From: Cryobacterium sp. N22
GTDB lineage: Bacteria > Actinomycetota > Actinomycetes > Actinomycetales > Microbacteriaceae
NCBI RefSeq assembly: GCF_002929555.1
Contig: NZ_PJJP01000037.1
Span: 186,467-250,466, forward strand
Reading direction: 5' to 3'
DNA length: 64,000 nucleotides
Positions 33,086 to 42,420 of this stretch are shown here, piece after piece (within the stretch, counting starts at the first letter, position 1; each line of letters starts with the position of its first letter). The notes beneath the pieces are model-generated. The model did no database searches. It worked only from the letters and a program-made list of their open reading frames with translations, and had not been told where the DNA came from. The position numbers were made by a program, and so were the translations under genes.

Positions 33086-34171
33086 ATGAGCCGGCCCGCA
33101 CCCATCAGCTGGTTGCTTCGCCACCCGGTCGCCAACGCGGAGTCGCGGGAATCAGCTGCGCTGCTGGTGGGTGCGGCCGTGTTCCCGGTGGGCGCCCTGG
33201 TGTCGGCGATCACCTTTCGGGGTCACGACGTGCCTATCGCGGGCCCCGGCTCGGTCGGGCAGTTCGTCGCTCTGGCGAGCGCCGCGGCGGCGGTCGTGAT
33301 CTTCGTGGCAACGCGTGTCGTCATGCACGCCAGCCGGGCAGCAGGCACGCTGCTGGACCCTGGGCCACCCGGCCGCAGCGGGCAGCTCCGGTGGTATGAC
33401 ATCGGTGCGATTGCGCTGGCGCACGGAGTGATCTCCCTGTTGGCGTGGCTCGCGGTTGCGAGCCTATTGAGTCGCAGTTTCATCGGCGCCGTCGTCTTCC
33501 CCGTTCCCGCGACGCTGCTGGCGGCGGTGGCCATCGCAGTCACGGCGTACAGCGTCTTCCTCTCCGCTGTCGGCCTGACCCCGATCCTGATGTCGGTCAT
33601 CCTCGCCGTGTTCGTGGTGGTGGGAACTTTTGCGAGCATGTTGAGCGCCAGCGACCCGTTGTGGTGGCAGGAGAACCTCAGCACCCTGGGCATTTCCGAC
33701 GACATTTCGGCGCTGGCCTTCAACCTCACCGTCCTGATCGCGGGGATCATCGTCACAACGCTCGCTCATTACGCGACCGCGGCCATCCCGGCCACCACGC
33801 CAGATGCAGTACGGGGCCGCGCGCTCGTGCGGGGGGCGCTGGTTCTGATCGGCGTGCTTCTGGCCTGCGTGGGAATCTTCCCGCTTGATCAAAACATGGC
33901 GGCCCACAATGTGTCCGCGACCGGAATGCTCGTGGTCTTCATAACCGTCGTCATCCGCCTCCGATCGTGGATCCCCACCATGGCGAGCGTGTTCCTGATC
34001 CTCGGCTACGTCTACGTGGGAGTCCTGGTCGTTCTGGCCGTGTGGTTCCTGACCGGCTATTACACGCTCACCGCCGTCGAACTTGTGGCATTTCTGATGA
34101 TCTTCAGCTGGCTGATCGTGTTCCTTCGACAAACCGGGGCGATGGTTCTCGCCGAGAACGCATCCGTCTGA
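33086..34171 (+). CDS. DUF998-like polytopic membrane protein
   Basis: A 361-residue membrane protein with about eight hydrophobic segments. A DUF998-like feature is VGIFPLDQNMAAHNVSATG near residue 265, where an Asp-Gln and a His sit at a membrane boundary. The ATG at 33086 with GGAGA 7 bases upstream is used; the open frame extends to 33029. It is divergent from the HerA-like gene and overlaps the 3' end of the P-type ATPase gene by 68 bases tail to tail. The function is unknown. Confidence 0.7.
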   Translation: MSRPAPISWLLRHPVANAESRESAALLVGAAVFPVGALVSAITFRGHDVPIAGPGSVGQFVALASAAAAVVIFVATRVVMHASRAAGTLLDPGPPGRSGQLRWYDIGAIALAHGVISLLAWLAVASLLSRSFIGAVVFPVPATLLAAVAIAVTAYSVFLSAVGLTPILMSVILAVFVVVGTFASMLSASDPLWWQENLSTLGISDDISALAFNLTVLIAGIIVTTLAHYATAAIPATTPDAVRGRALVRGALVLIGVLLACVGIFPLDQNMAAHNVSATGMLVVFITVVIRLRSWIPTMASVFLILGYVYVGVLVVLAVWFLTGYYTLTAVELVAFLMIFSWLIVFLRQTGAMVLAENASV

Positions 34172-36881
34172 GCACCAGCTTCACCAGCTCGCCGAGTATC
34201 AGCAGCAGCACGGCCGGCACCAGGCATATCGCCCACTGGATGCCGGTGAGCGGGACGGTGCCGAACAGGTCCTGCAGCACACCGAGCTGGGTGACCAACA
34301 TCGACCCCACCACGGCCCAGGCGAAGGCCCAGAGCAGCTTGGGGTTGGAGAACGTGGAGGGCCCGAAGGCGCTTTCGGTGGGGTAGCGCAGGTTGAGTGC
34401 CACGCTGATGTTCATCAGGCCCAGACCCACCACGGCCATGCTCTGGCCGAGCACGAGGGAGTCGTAGCCGGTCTTGCCGATCTGCACCAGGATGAGGGTC
34501 GCGGCGGCCATGTAGAGGCCGGTGATGAACAGGCGCACCATCATCGACCGCACGATGATCGGCTGGTTGAACGGGCGGGGCTTCTTGTCCATGATCCCGG
34601 GCGTGGAGAGGTCCAGGCCCATCACCGCGCCGATCGGCGCGACGATCGCCATGTGGATCCAGAGCACCTGGGCCGGGCTGAGCAGTGCGGTGCCGGCGAT
34701 GGCGAACACCGACGAGCCGATGAACGCGAGGATGAACATGTACAGGTTGGCGACCTGGATGCGAATGAACTTCTGCAGGTTGTCGTAGACCAGCCGGCCC
34801 TGCTCCACGGCGCTGACGATGGTGGCGAAGTTGTCGTCGGCGAGGATCATCTTTGCCGCGCCCTTGGCCACGTCGGTGCCGGTGATGCCCATGGCGATGC
34901 CGATGTCGGCGGCGGCGATAGCGGGCGCGTCGTTCACGCCGTCGCCGGTCATCGCCACGATGTTGCCGGTGCGTTTGAGTACCTGCACCAGCCGCACCTT
35001 GTGCTCGGGCGCCACCCGGGCGATCACGCCGATTCCGTCCACCCGGCTGTCGGCCTCTGCGTCGCTCATCGCCGCAAACTCGGCCCCGGTCACCGCCTTG
35101 CCCGGGATGCCCAGCTCGTCGGCTATCGCCGCGGCGGTGACGGCGTGGTCACCGGTGATCATCCGCACCCGGATGCCGGCGTGCTGCGCCGTCGCGATCG
35201 CGGCGACGGCCTCGGCGCGGGGCGGGTCGACCTCGCCGATCAGCGCGCACAGTTCCAGATCCCGCATCAGGGCCATCAGATCGCCCTCCGGGTCGAAGGT
35301 GGCCGGATCGAACTCCCGCTGCGCCAGGGCCAGCACCCGCCGGCCCTGACCGGCGATGCGCTCGTTCTCGGCGAGCACCGTGGCGCGGCCCTCGTCGGTG
35401 AGCGGTTCGGCGCGGCCGCCGGCCATCCGAGCGGTGGCCGACCGGCCCAGGAGCACGTCGGGTGCCCCCTTCACGTAGGCCCGGATGACGGGAACGCCGT
35501 CGGCGCCGGGCATGCGGTGGAAGGTGGCCATGAACTTGTAGTCGGAGTCGAACGGCACCGACGCCACCCGCGGGTTGTTCCGGCGAAACTCCCGAACGTC
35601 GACACCGCCCTTCTGCGCGAGCACATACAGCGCCGCCTCGGTGGGGTCGCCGATCACCTCACCGTTCTGGATGTCGGAGTCGTTGCACAGCGCGCAGGAG
35701 AACATCACGTAGTCCAGGTCGCGTTCGGCGTCGCCGGAGGTGCGGTGCACCTGGCCGTCGAAGCTGTACCCCTCGCCGGTGACGGTGTAGCGGTGCGCGA
35801 CGGTGCTGATCTCCCGCACCGTCATCTGATTGAGGGTGAGGGTGCCGGTCTTGTCGGAGTTGATCGCCGAGGTGGAACCCAGCGTCTCCACGGCGGGCAA
35901 CACCTTCATGATCGCGTTCTTCTTGGCCATGTTCACCGACCCCACCGACAGGATCGTGGTGACGACGGCGGGCAGGGCGTCGGGGATCGAGCCCACGGCG
36001 AGCGCCACACCGATGCCGAACAGCACCGTGAACGATTCGCCCTGGATCAGGCCCAGCACCACGATGACGAGGAACGCGAACAGGGCCGCGAAGATGATGA
36101 AGAGGGTGAGCCGGTCGACCTGTTTGGTGAGCGGCGTCTTCTCGATCTTCTGCTCAGACAACAGGTTCGCGATGTGGCCCACCTCCGAGCCCATCCCGGT
36201 GGTGGTCACCAGGACCTCGCCGTGGCCACGCGTGACGTTGGTGTTCATGAACACCATGTTGGCCCGGTCGCCGAGGGCGACGTCTGGCCGGTCGATGGTC
36301 TCGGTGTCCTTCTCCACCGCCACGCTCTCGCCGGTGAGGGCACCCTCCTCGATCTGCAGTGTCGCGGCCAGGATCACCCTCCCGTCCGCGGGCACCCGGT
36401 CACCGGCATCCACCACCACGATGTCGCCGGGCACGATCTCATCGGCGGAGATCTCGGCGATGTCGCCGCCACGGCGAACCTTGGCCACCGAGCGCATCAT
36501 GCTGCCCAGGGTGGCCGCGGCGGCCTCGGCCTTGCTCTCCTGGTGGTAGCCCAGCCAGGCGTTGAACAGCGTGAGCAGGAAGAGCCCGATCGCGGTGCCG
36601 GTCTCGCCGATGAGCAGGCTCACCCCGGCGGCGACCACGAGCACGATCTGCATGTAGTCGCGGTAGTGCTTGAGGAATCGTTTCCAGGTGGGCTCGGCCT
36701 TGGTGTCGTCCAGGGCGTTCGGGCCGTATTGCTGCAGCCGCTGCCCGGCCTCGGCGGTGCTGAGGCCCTCGGCCGGGCGCACGCCCAGCCGGATCGCGAC
36801 CTCCGCGACGGGCAGCGCGTACCAGGCCTCAGGCGTGGCGGGGGCGGCGGATGCGTGGGATGCGGGGGAGCTGCCGGTCAT
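34104..36881 (-). CDS. Cation-transporting P-type ATPase (P2-like)
   Basis: A 925-residue P-type ATPase. It has an N-terminal cation-ATPase domain (AEAGQRLQQYGPNALDD), actuator loop LTGESVAVEKDTE, phosphorylation site INSDKTGTLTLNQM (Asp343), nucleotide-binding KGAPDVLLGRS and hinge MTGDGVNDAPAIAAADIGIAM. Transmembrane helix 4 reads SIPDALPAVVTT, so Asp301 stands where calcium and related P2 pumps have Glu (PEGLP). Helix 6 reads AVMGLDLSTPG instead of the usual TDGLPA type. The ion is therefore uncertain: calcium, proton or another cation. ppk2 lies 28 bases upstream on the same strand. The C-terminal tail overlaps the convergent DUF998-like gene. Confidence 0.92.
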   Translation of the reverse strand: MTGSSPASHASAAPATPEAWYALPVAEVAIRLGVRPAEGLSTAEAGQRLQQYGPNALDDTKAEPTWKRFLKHYRDYMQIVLVVAAGVSLLIGETGTAIGLFLLTLFNAWLGYHQESKAEAAAATLGSMMRSVAKVRRGGDIAEISADEIVPGDIVVVDAGDRVPADGRVILAATLQIEEGALTGESVAVEKDTETIDRPDVALGDRANMVFMNTNVTRGHGEVLVTTTGMGSEVGHIANLLSEQKIEKTPLTKQVDRLTLFIIFAALFAFLVIVVLGLIQGESFTVLFGIGVALAVGSIPDALPAVVTTILSVGSVNMAKKNAIMKVLPAVETLGSTSAINSDKTGTLTLNQMTVREISTVAHRYTVTGEGYSFDGQVHRTSGDAERDLDYVMFSCALCNDSDIQNGEVIGDPTEAALYVLAQKGGVDVREFRRNNPRVASVPFDSDYKFMATFHRMPGADGVPVIRAYVKGAPDVLLGRSATARMAGGRAEPLTDEGRATVLAENERIAGQGRRVLALAQREFDPATFDPEGDLMALMRDLELCALIGEVDPPRAEAVAAIATAQHAGIRVRMITGDHAVTAAAIADELGIPGKAVTGAEFAAMSDAEADSRVDGIGVIARVAPEHKVRLVQVLKRTGNIVAMTGDGVNDAPAIAAADIGIAMGITGTDVAKGAAKMILADDNFATIVSAVEQGRLVYDNLQKFIRIQVANLYMFILAFIGSSVFAIAGTALLSPAQVLWIHMAIVAPIGAVMGLDLSTPGIMDKKPRPFNQPIIVRSMMVRLFITGLYMAAATLILVQIGKTGYDSLVLGQSMAVVGLGLMNISVALNLRYPTESAFGPSTFSNPKLLWAFAWAVVGSMLVTQLGVLQDLFGTVPLTGIQWAICLVPAVLLLILGELVKLVLRRMRSRREPSPRFVEGTRSAS

Positions 36882-36909
36882 GACGTTCTCCTCATCACGT
36901 GGTCAAGCC

Positions 36910-37740
36910 TTAGAACGGGGTGGGGATGTGCCGCAGGGTCAGCTTCGGTTCCTGGTAGTCGCCAGGCTCCTGGCGTTTGGGCAGCTTGACGTCGGGTGCG
37001 GCTTGCGGCTCGTAGGGCACCTGGCCGAGCAGGTGGCTGATGATGTTGAGGCGGCCGCGTTTTTTGTTGTCGGTGTTGGCGATGTACCAGGGCGCCCCGC
37101 CGACATCCGTGGCCTGGAACATGACATCCCTGGCCCGGGAATAGTCGTACCAGCGACCGTAGGACTCCACGTCCATGGGCGAGAGCTTCCAGGTCTTCCG
37201 CGGATCGTTGATGCGGCTCTCCAGACGCCGGGTCTGCTCCGCTTCGCTCACCTCGAGCCAGTACTTGAGCAGGATGATGCCGGAGTCGGCCATGGCCCGC
37301 TCGACGAGCGGTGCCATCCGGAGAAATTCCTCGGTCTGTTGGGGAGTGCAAAAGCCCATCACCCGTTCGACGCCGGCCCGGTTGTACCAGCTGCGGTCGA
37401 AGATGACCACCTCGCCGGCCGCGGGGAAATGCGCCAGGTAGCGCTGGATGTACATTTGGGTCTTCTCCCGCTCGGTGGGGGAGGGCAACGCCACCACCCG
37501 GAACACCCGGGGGCTGACCCGCTCGACGATGCGTTTGATCGTGCCGCCCTTGCCGGCGGTGTCGCGACCCTCGAAAACGATGCAGATTTTGGCGCCGGTG
37601 CGCTTCACCCACTCCTGCAGGGCGACCAGCTCACCCTGCAGCGTGGCGAGCTCGGCCTCGTACTCCTTGCGGCCCAGCTTGCCGTCGCCGGGCTTGTCTG
37701 CGTTCCTCTTCGTCTCTGGGTCCTTCTTTTTGTCGCCCAC
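36910..37740 (-). CDS. ppk2: Polyphosphate kinase 2
   Basis: A 276-residue single-domain PPK2. The Walker A is FEGRDTAGKGGTIKRI near residues 56-71, Walker B is FDRSWYNRAGVERVMGF near residues 118-134, and the lid region is RINDPRKTWKLSPMDVES near residue 178. PPK2 uses polyphosphate to phosphorylate nucleotides; the one-domain layout and these motifs suggest the class that makes ATP or GTP from diphosphates. The N-terminus is lysine-rich (MGDKKKDPETKRNADK). It is the first gene of a two-gene unit with the P-type ATPase. Confidence 0.95.
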   Translation of the reverse strand: MGDKKKDPETKRNADKPGDGKLGRKEYEAELATLQGELVALQEWVKRTGAKICIVFEGRDTAGKGGTIKRIVERVSPRVFRVVALPSPTEREKTQMYIQRYLAHFPAAGEVVIFDRSWYNRAGVERVMGFCTPQQTEEFLRMAPLVERAMADSGIILLKYWLEVSEAEQTRRLESRINDPRKTWKLSPMDVESYGRWYDYSRARDVMFQATDVGGAPWYIANTDNKKRGRLNIISHLLGQVPYEPQAAPDVKLPKRQEPGDYQEPKLTLRHIPTPF

Positions 37741-37942
37741 GGGGCCTCCTCGTCGAGCGCCCTTTCGGGCATGTGCTGCCCAGTGTTGCCCGGGGCCGCC
37801 GCCCGGTCAACGCGGCGGGCGAGTACCGCCGGCACAGTCCATGGCGGGGTGTCCCCGTGCGAGGTACGACCAGGGTGGCCCGGTCCGGCACTTCCGACCT
37901 AGCCATCCGCCCCGCCCGGGTCGATGATTGCATCGTGACGGG

Positions 37943-39250
37943 ATGGGGCGCGCTGATCGGACCCGGGTCGTGAACCCGGCGTCCCGGCGCGTGCAGCGCA
38001 TCTACCTGATCCTGCTGCTCGGCAACACCCTGGCGGCCTCGTTCATCTGGGGGATCAACACGCTGTTCCTGCTCGACGCCGGGCTGAGCAACTTCGAGGC
38101 GTTCGCCGCGAACGCGTTCTTCACCGCGGGCATGGTGATCTTCGAGATCCCCACCGGCGTGGTCGCCGACACCGTGGGACGCAAGGCCTCCTACCTGCTG
38201 GGCACCATCACCCTGTCCGTCACCACCGCGCTGTACTGGATGCTCTGGGTCTGGCACTCGCCGTTCGTCTGGTGGGCCGTCGTGTCGGTACTGCTGGGCC
38301 TGGGCTTCACCTTCTTCTCCGGCGCGGTGGAGGCCTGGCTGGTCGACGCGCTCACGTCGACCGGGTACACCGGCAGCCTGGAGGCCGTCTTCGGCCGCGG
38401 GCTCGTGGTGACCGGGATCGCCATGTTCGCCGGTTCGGTGCTCGGCGGTGTGATCGCCCAGGCCACCAATCTCGGCGTGCCGTTCCTCGTGCGCGCCGGG
38501 GTGCTCGTGGTCATGTTCATCTACGCGTTCGTCGTGATGAGGGACCTCGGTTTCACCCCTGACCGCTCACGGGGCCCGGTGAAGGCGACCCGGCTCGTGC
38601 TGTCGGAGTCGATCGAACACGGGCTGAAACGGCGGTCGGTGCGCTACATGATCCTCTCCGCACCGTTCGCCTCCGGCGTGGGCATCTACGCCTTCTACGC
38701 GCTGCAGCCCTACCTGCTCGAGCTGTACGGCGACCCGTCGGCGTATTCCATCGCCGGGCTGGCGGCCGCGATCCTCTCGCTGGCGCAGATTGTCGGCGGT
38801 GTCGTCGCGCCCCGCATCCGCACCCTGTTCGCCAAGCGCACCAGCACCGTGATCGGCGCCTCGCTGCTCAGCGTCATTTCGCTCGTCGTCCTCGGCCTGA
38901 ACAGCCTGTTCTGGCTCGCGGTGGTGTTCCTGATGGTCTGGGGGTTCGTGTTCGCGGTCGCCGAACCGGTGCGGCAGGCCTACCTCAACGACATGATCCC
39001 GTCCAAGCAGCGCGCCACGGTGCTCTCGTTCGACTCGCTGTTCGGCAGCCTGGGCGGCGTGTTCATCCAGCCGGCGCTGGGCCGATCCGCCGACCTCTGG
39101 GGTTACGGGGCCTCCCTGATGATCGGCGGCCTGGTGGAGCTCATCGGTGTGCCGATCATGCTCGCCAGCCGGCGCCAGAACGACCCGGCCGACACCAAGA
39201 CCGTGCAAGCGGATGCCGCGGCGCCCGAGGCTCCGCTCCCGCCGGCTTGA
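37943..39250 (+). CDS. MFS transporter
   Basis: A major-facilitator permease of about 435 residues with 12 hydrophobic segments. The loop 2-3 motif is VVADTVGRKASYLLG near residue 75. LVDALTSTGYTGSLEAVFGR and FVFAVAEPVRQAYLNDMIP are typical of a family near the tetracycline/multidrug exporters of Gram-positive bacteria. The start is uncertain: ATG 37943 is given, GTG 37970 is also good, and a TTG at 37928 is open. The cargo is unknown. Confidence 0.85.
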   Translation: MGRADRTRVVNPASRRVQRIYLILLLGNTLAASFIWGINTLFLLDAGLSNFEAFAANAFFTAGMVIFEIPTGVVADTVGRKASYLLGTITLSVTTALYWMLWVWHSPFVWWAVVSVLLGLGFTFFSGAVEAWLVDALTSTGYTGSLEAVFGRGLVVTGIAMFAGSVLGGVIAQATNLGVPFLVRAGVLVVMFIYAFVVMRDLGFTPDRSRGPVKATRLVLSESIEHGLKRRSVRYMILSAPFASGVGIYAFYALQPYLLELYGDPSAYSIAGLAAAILSLAQIVGGVVAPRIRTLFAKRTSTVIGASLLSVISLVVLGLNSLFWLAVVFLMVWGFVFAVAEPVRQAYLNDMIPSKQRATVLSFDSLFGSLGGVFIQPALGRSADLWGYGASLMIGGLVELIGVPIMLASRRQNDPADTKTVQADAAAPEAPLPPA

Positions 39251-39340
39251 CCGTCGCCGGGGCTTGCGGGTTGCCGGTCGTGCCGGACGCGCGTACCGTC
39301 GCCAGCGGCATCCATCAGCCGGTCGGGAGAGGCCGTCGAC

Positions 39341-41476
39341 ATGCACACGTTGCTCGAGCGGTACGGAGTCTTCGCGGCCAGCCATGCATGGCGGGTCATC
39401 GCGCTCTGCCTCGCGGCCATCGCCCTCGTGGCCGGGTTCGGTCTCGGCATCGGGCAATCCACCGACGACACGGTGACCCTGCCCAACAGTGAGAGCACCG
39501 CGGCGCAGGACCTGCTCCAGTCGGCGTTCCCCGACACCGCGAAGGGATCAGGCACGATCGTGCTCTCCGGCGACGCCGGGGCGTTCTCCTCACCGGACGG
39601 CACCGCGGCCGTGCAGTCCCTGGCCACCAGCATCGCCGCCGACAAGCATGTGACCCAGGCAGTGCTGCTGCCCACGGCCATCAGCTCCGACGGCAGTGTG
39701 GCCTACATCAGCGTGTCGTTCGACGTGGAAACGCGGGAGGTCACGCCGGCGATCGCCCAGCCGGTGCTGGACACCGCCACCAAGGGGGCGCCGTCCGGGG
39801 CGACGGTGCTGCCCGGCGGCCAGATCGCCAAGACCCTCGCGGCCGAGCCCACCCACGGTGCCGAAGTGGTGGGCCTGATCGCCGCCGCGATCATCCTGCT
39901 GCTGTCGCTGGGCACCGCCGTGGCGATGGCACTGCCGATCCTGTCGGCGCTCCTCGGCTTGGTGTTCGGGCTCGGTGCCATCGCCCTGCTCAGCCTGGTG
40001 GATGCCATCCCGACGGTGTCGGGAACCATCGCGGCGATGCTCAGCCTCGGCGTGGGCATCGACTACTCCCTCTTCCTGGTCACCAAGTTCCGCTCGGTGC
40101 GGGCCACGGGAGCGCCGGTTCCGGTCGCGGCCGGCCGCGCCATGGCCAGCTCCGGCTCCGCCATCGTGTTCGCCGGGGTCACGGTGATGGTCGCCCTGGC
40201 CGGCCTCGTTCTCGCTGGGGTGCCGTACCTCAATTCGCTGGCCTGGGTCGCCGCCACCGGGGTCGCCTGCGCCATGCTCACCTGCCTGTTCCTGTTGCCA
40301 GCCGTGCTGGGTCTGCTCGGCGACCGGATCGAGCGTCTGGCGCTGCCCAAACGTTCCGCACGGCGGGAGAAGCCGGGCGTCTGGCACCGGATCGGCGCGG
40401 CCACCTCGAAGCGGCCCTGGCTCTCCCTGGCCGGAAGTCTGGTGGTGCTCGCGGCGTTGGCGTTCCCGGTCACCGCCCTGCAGCTCGGCCAGACCGACGA
40501 CGGCAACGCGCCGACGAGCCAAGTGACCCGGCAGAGCTACGACGTGCTCAGCGACGCCTTCGGGGCCGGGGTCAACGGCCCGCTGCTGGTGATCGCCACC
40601 CTGCCGACGCCGGAGCCGAGCGGCCAGTCGGTACCCGCCGACCCGGCCCTGGCGAATCTCACCACGGCGTTCGGCTCCACCGACGGCGTGGCCAGCGTGG
40701 TCGGGGCGACGGTGAGCGAGGACGGCACGGCCGCGCAGTGGTCGGTGATCCCCACGACGGCCCCCAGCGACCCCAAAACCGCGAAACTGGTCGAGAAACT
40801 GCGCAACACCGTGATCCCCGGCGCCCAGGGTGACCTGGATCCGCTCGTCGGCGGCCAGACGGCGGCGAAGGCCGACTTCGCCGGCATCATCGACTCAAGC
40901 CTGCTCACGGTGATCATCGCCGTCATCGCGGCCAGCGCGGTGCTGCTGTTCTTCGCGTTCCGCTCGGTGGCCATCCCGCTCACGGCGGCGGCCATGAACG
41001 TGGTGTCGATCCTGGTGGCCTATGGGGTGCTCGTGTTCGTCTTCCAGGAGGGCAACGGCATCCAGCTCACCGGCCTTGACGCGCCCGTGCCCATCGAGGC
41101 GTACGTACCGCTGCTGCTGTTCGCCGTGCTGTTCGGGCTGTCGATGGACTACGAGGTGTTCCTGCTCAGCGCCATCCAGGAGTCCTGGCACAGCTTCGGC
41201 GACAACCGCCGCGCCGTGGTGCACGGCATCGGCAGCACTGGCCGGGTGATCACCTCGGCGGCTCTGATCATGGTCAGCGTGTTCATCTCGTTCGTGCCCA
41301 ACCCCGACCCCGTGGTGAAGATGTTCGGCGTGGGCCTGGCGGTGGCGGTGCTCGTCGACGCGACGCTGGTGCGCGGGGTGCTGGTGCCCGCCGTGATGAC
41401 GGTGCTCGGCGGGGCCAACTGGTGGCTGCCGGCCTGGCTCGAGAAGCGGATGCCGCACCTCACCATCGAGGGCTGA
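39341..41476 (+). CDS. MMPL/RND-family transporter
   Basis: A 711-residue membrane protein with two repeats. Each has one N-terminal transmembrane helix, a large extracytoplasmic domain and a bundle of five helices. The proton-relay motifs are visible in helix 4 of the first half (SLGVGIDYSLFLVTKFR, near residue 237) and of the second (VLFGLSMDYEVFLLSAIQE, near residue 600). MMPL proteins in actinobacteria export lipids or small lipophilic compounds with proton motive force. It ends close to a GACGCC-C-GGCGTC hairpin shared with the convergent HTH gene. Confidence 0.93.
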   Translation: MHTLLERYGVFAASHAWRVIALCLAAIALVAGFGLGIGQSTDDTVTLPNSESTAAQDLLQSAFPDTAKGSGTIVLSGDAGAFSSPDGTAAVQSLATSIAADKHVTQAVLLPTAISSDGSVAYISVSFDVETREVTPAIAQPVLDTATKGAPSGATVLPGGQIAKTLAAEPTHGAEVVGLIAAAIILLLSLGTAVAMALPILSALLGLVFGLGAIALLSLVDAIPTVSGTIAAMLSLGVGIDYSLFLVTKFRSVRATGAPVPVAAGRAMASSGSAIVFAGVTVMVALAGLVLAGVPYLNSLAWVAATGVACAMLTCLFLLPAVLGLLGDRIERLALPKRSARREKPGVWHRIGAATSKRPWLSLAGSLVVLAALAFPVTALQLGQTDDGNAPTSQVTRQSYDVLSDAFGAGVNGPLLVIATLPTPEPSGQSVPADPALANLTTAFGSTDGVASVVGATVSEDGTAAQWSVIPTTAPSDPKTAKLVEKLRNTVIPGAQGDLDPLVGGQTAAKADFAGIIDSSLLTVIIAVIAASAVLLFFAFRSVAIPLTAAAMNVVSILVAYGVLVFVFQEGNGIQLTGLDAPVPIEAYVPLLLFAVLFGLSMDYEVFLLSAIQESWHSFGDNRRAVVHGIGSTGRVITSAALIMVSVFISFVPNPDPVVKMFGVGLAVAVLVDATLVRGVLVPAVMTVLGGANWWLPAWLEKRMPHLTIEG

Positions 41477-41497
41477 GCCGGCGCGGGCTGCGCTGCC

Positions 41498-41510
41498 GAC
41501 GCCCGGCGTC
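41498..41510. terminator. Short GC-rich hairpin between convergent genes (candidate terminator)
   Basis: GACGCC-C-GGCGTC, a perfect 6-bp inverted repeat at 41498-41510. It extends imperfectly to GCTG/CAGC on the flanks. It lies between the end of the MMPL gene and the end of the HTH gene and touches the latter's stop. No U-tract is present, so termination is a guess from position. Confidence 0.4.
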
Positions 41511-42375
41511 AGCCGGCGGTGACGCTGGTGGCCGCCCAACTGGCCAGCAGGCGTAGCCGCTCGGCGCTGGGCGAGGCGGGTTCGGCGGTGTAAATCAACA
41601 GCACCGAGCCGGGATCGGCGGTGATGGCGAGTTCTTCGTAGGCCAGGGTGAGCTCGCCGACCACCGGATGGTTGAACCGCTTCGTGCCGGCACCGTGGGT
41701 GCGCACGTCGTGGGCGCCCCAGAGCGTGCGGAACGTGTCGCTCTTAGTGGACAGCTCGCCCACGAGGTCTTGGAGGCCCTTGTCGTCGGGGTCCCGGCCG
41801 GCCTCCGCGCGCATGATCGAGACGCACATCTCAGCGAACACTTGCCAGTCCGGATAGAAGTCGCGTGACGCGGGATCGAGGAACTGGAACCGGGCGAGGT
41901 TGGGGGTGCGCCCGCCGTCACCGAAGACGGGGGAGTAGAAGGCGCGGCCCAGCTCGTTGGTCGCCAGGAGGTCCTGGTGCTGGTCGCGCACGAACGCGAT
42001 ACCTTCGGTGATCGTGCCGAGCGCCCACTGCAGGCTCGGCCGGCTCACCGGGTTCCGCGTCGCTCGTCGACGGACGCGCCCGGACAGCGGGATGCCGTCG
42101 GCGGCCCGGGCGAGATTGAACAGGTGTGTGCGTTCGGTGTCGTCAAGCTGCAGGGCCCGGGCGATGGCCTCGAGCACCGACGAAGACGCGCCCGCGATCG
42201 CACCACGCTCGAGCTTGGCGTAGTACTCCACACTGACGCCGGCCAGCGTGGCGACCTCGGTGCGACGCAACCCGGACACCCGCCGGTTGCCGCCGGCGGG
42301 CAGGCCGGCCAGCTCGGGGGTGATCTTCGCGCGCCGCGACATCAGGAATTCGCGCACCTCGGCTTGATTGTCCAT
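41509..42375 (-). CDS. XRE-type HTH regulator with MmyB-like ligand domain
   Basis: A 288-residue regulator. The N-terminal HTH is at about residues 10-70 (VREFLMSRRAKITPELAGLP, VSGLRRTEVATLAGVSVEYY, KLERGAIAGASSSVLEAIAR). A C-terminal MmyB-like PAS-type ligand domain includes ALGTITEGIAFVRDQHQDLL and LTLAYEELAITADPGSVLLI. Family members usually sit divergently from an oxidoreductase gene they control, as here with the alcohol dehydrogenase at 42507. The ATG at 42375 (MDNQAEVREFL) is the family start. Confidence 0.9.
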   Translation of the reverse strand: MDNQAEVREFLMSRRAKITPELAGLPAGGNRRVSGLRRTEVATLAGVSVEYYAKLERGAIAGASSSVLEAIARALQLDDTERTHLFNLARAADGIPLSGRVRRRATRNPVSRPSLQWALGTITEGIAFVRDQHQDLLATNELGRAFYSPVFGDGGRTPNLARFQFLDPASRDFYPDWQVFAEMCVSIMRAEAGRDPDDKGLQDLVGELSTKSDTFRTLWGAHDVRTHGAGTKRFNHPVVGELTLAYEELAITADPGSVLLIYTAEPASPSAERLRLLASWAATSVTAG

Positions 42376-42420
42376 AGCGACGACAGTACGTCCCCCGGAG
42401 CCGGCGTGGGGTGCTCTGCT

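Noticed and set aside
34653-36989. Rightward 778-codon open frame opposite the P-type ATPase
   Set aside because: It is antisense to a gene with all P-type ATPase motifs and is rich in His/Gly/Asp/Val, typical of a high-GC shadow frame; no domain is recognisable.
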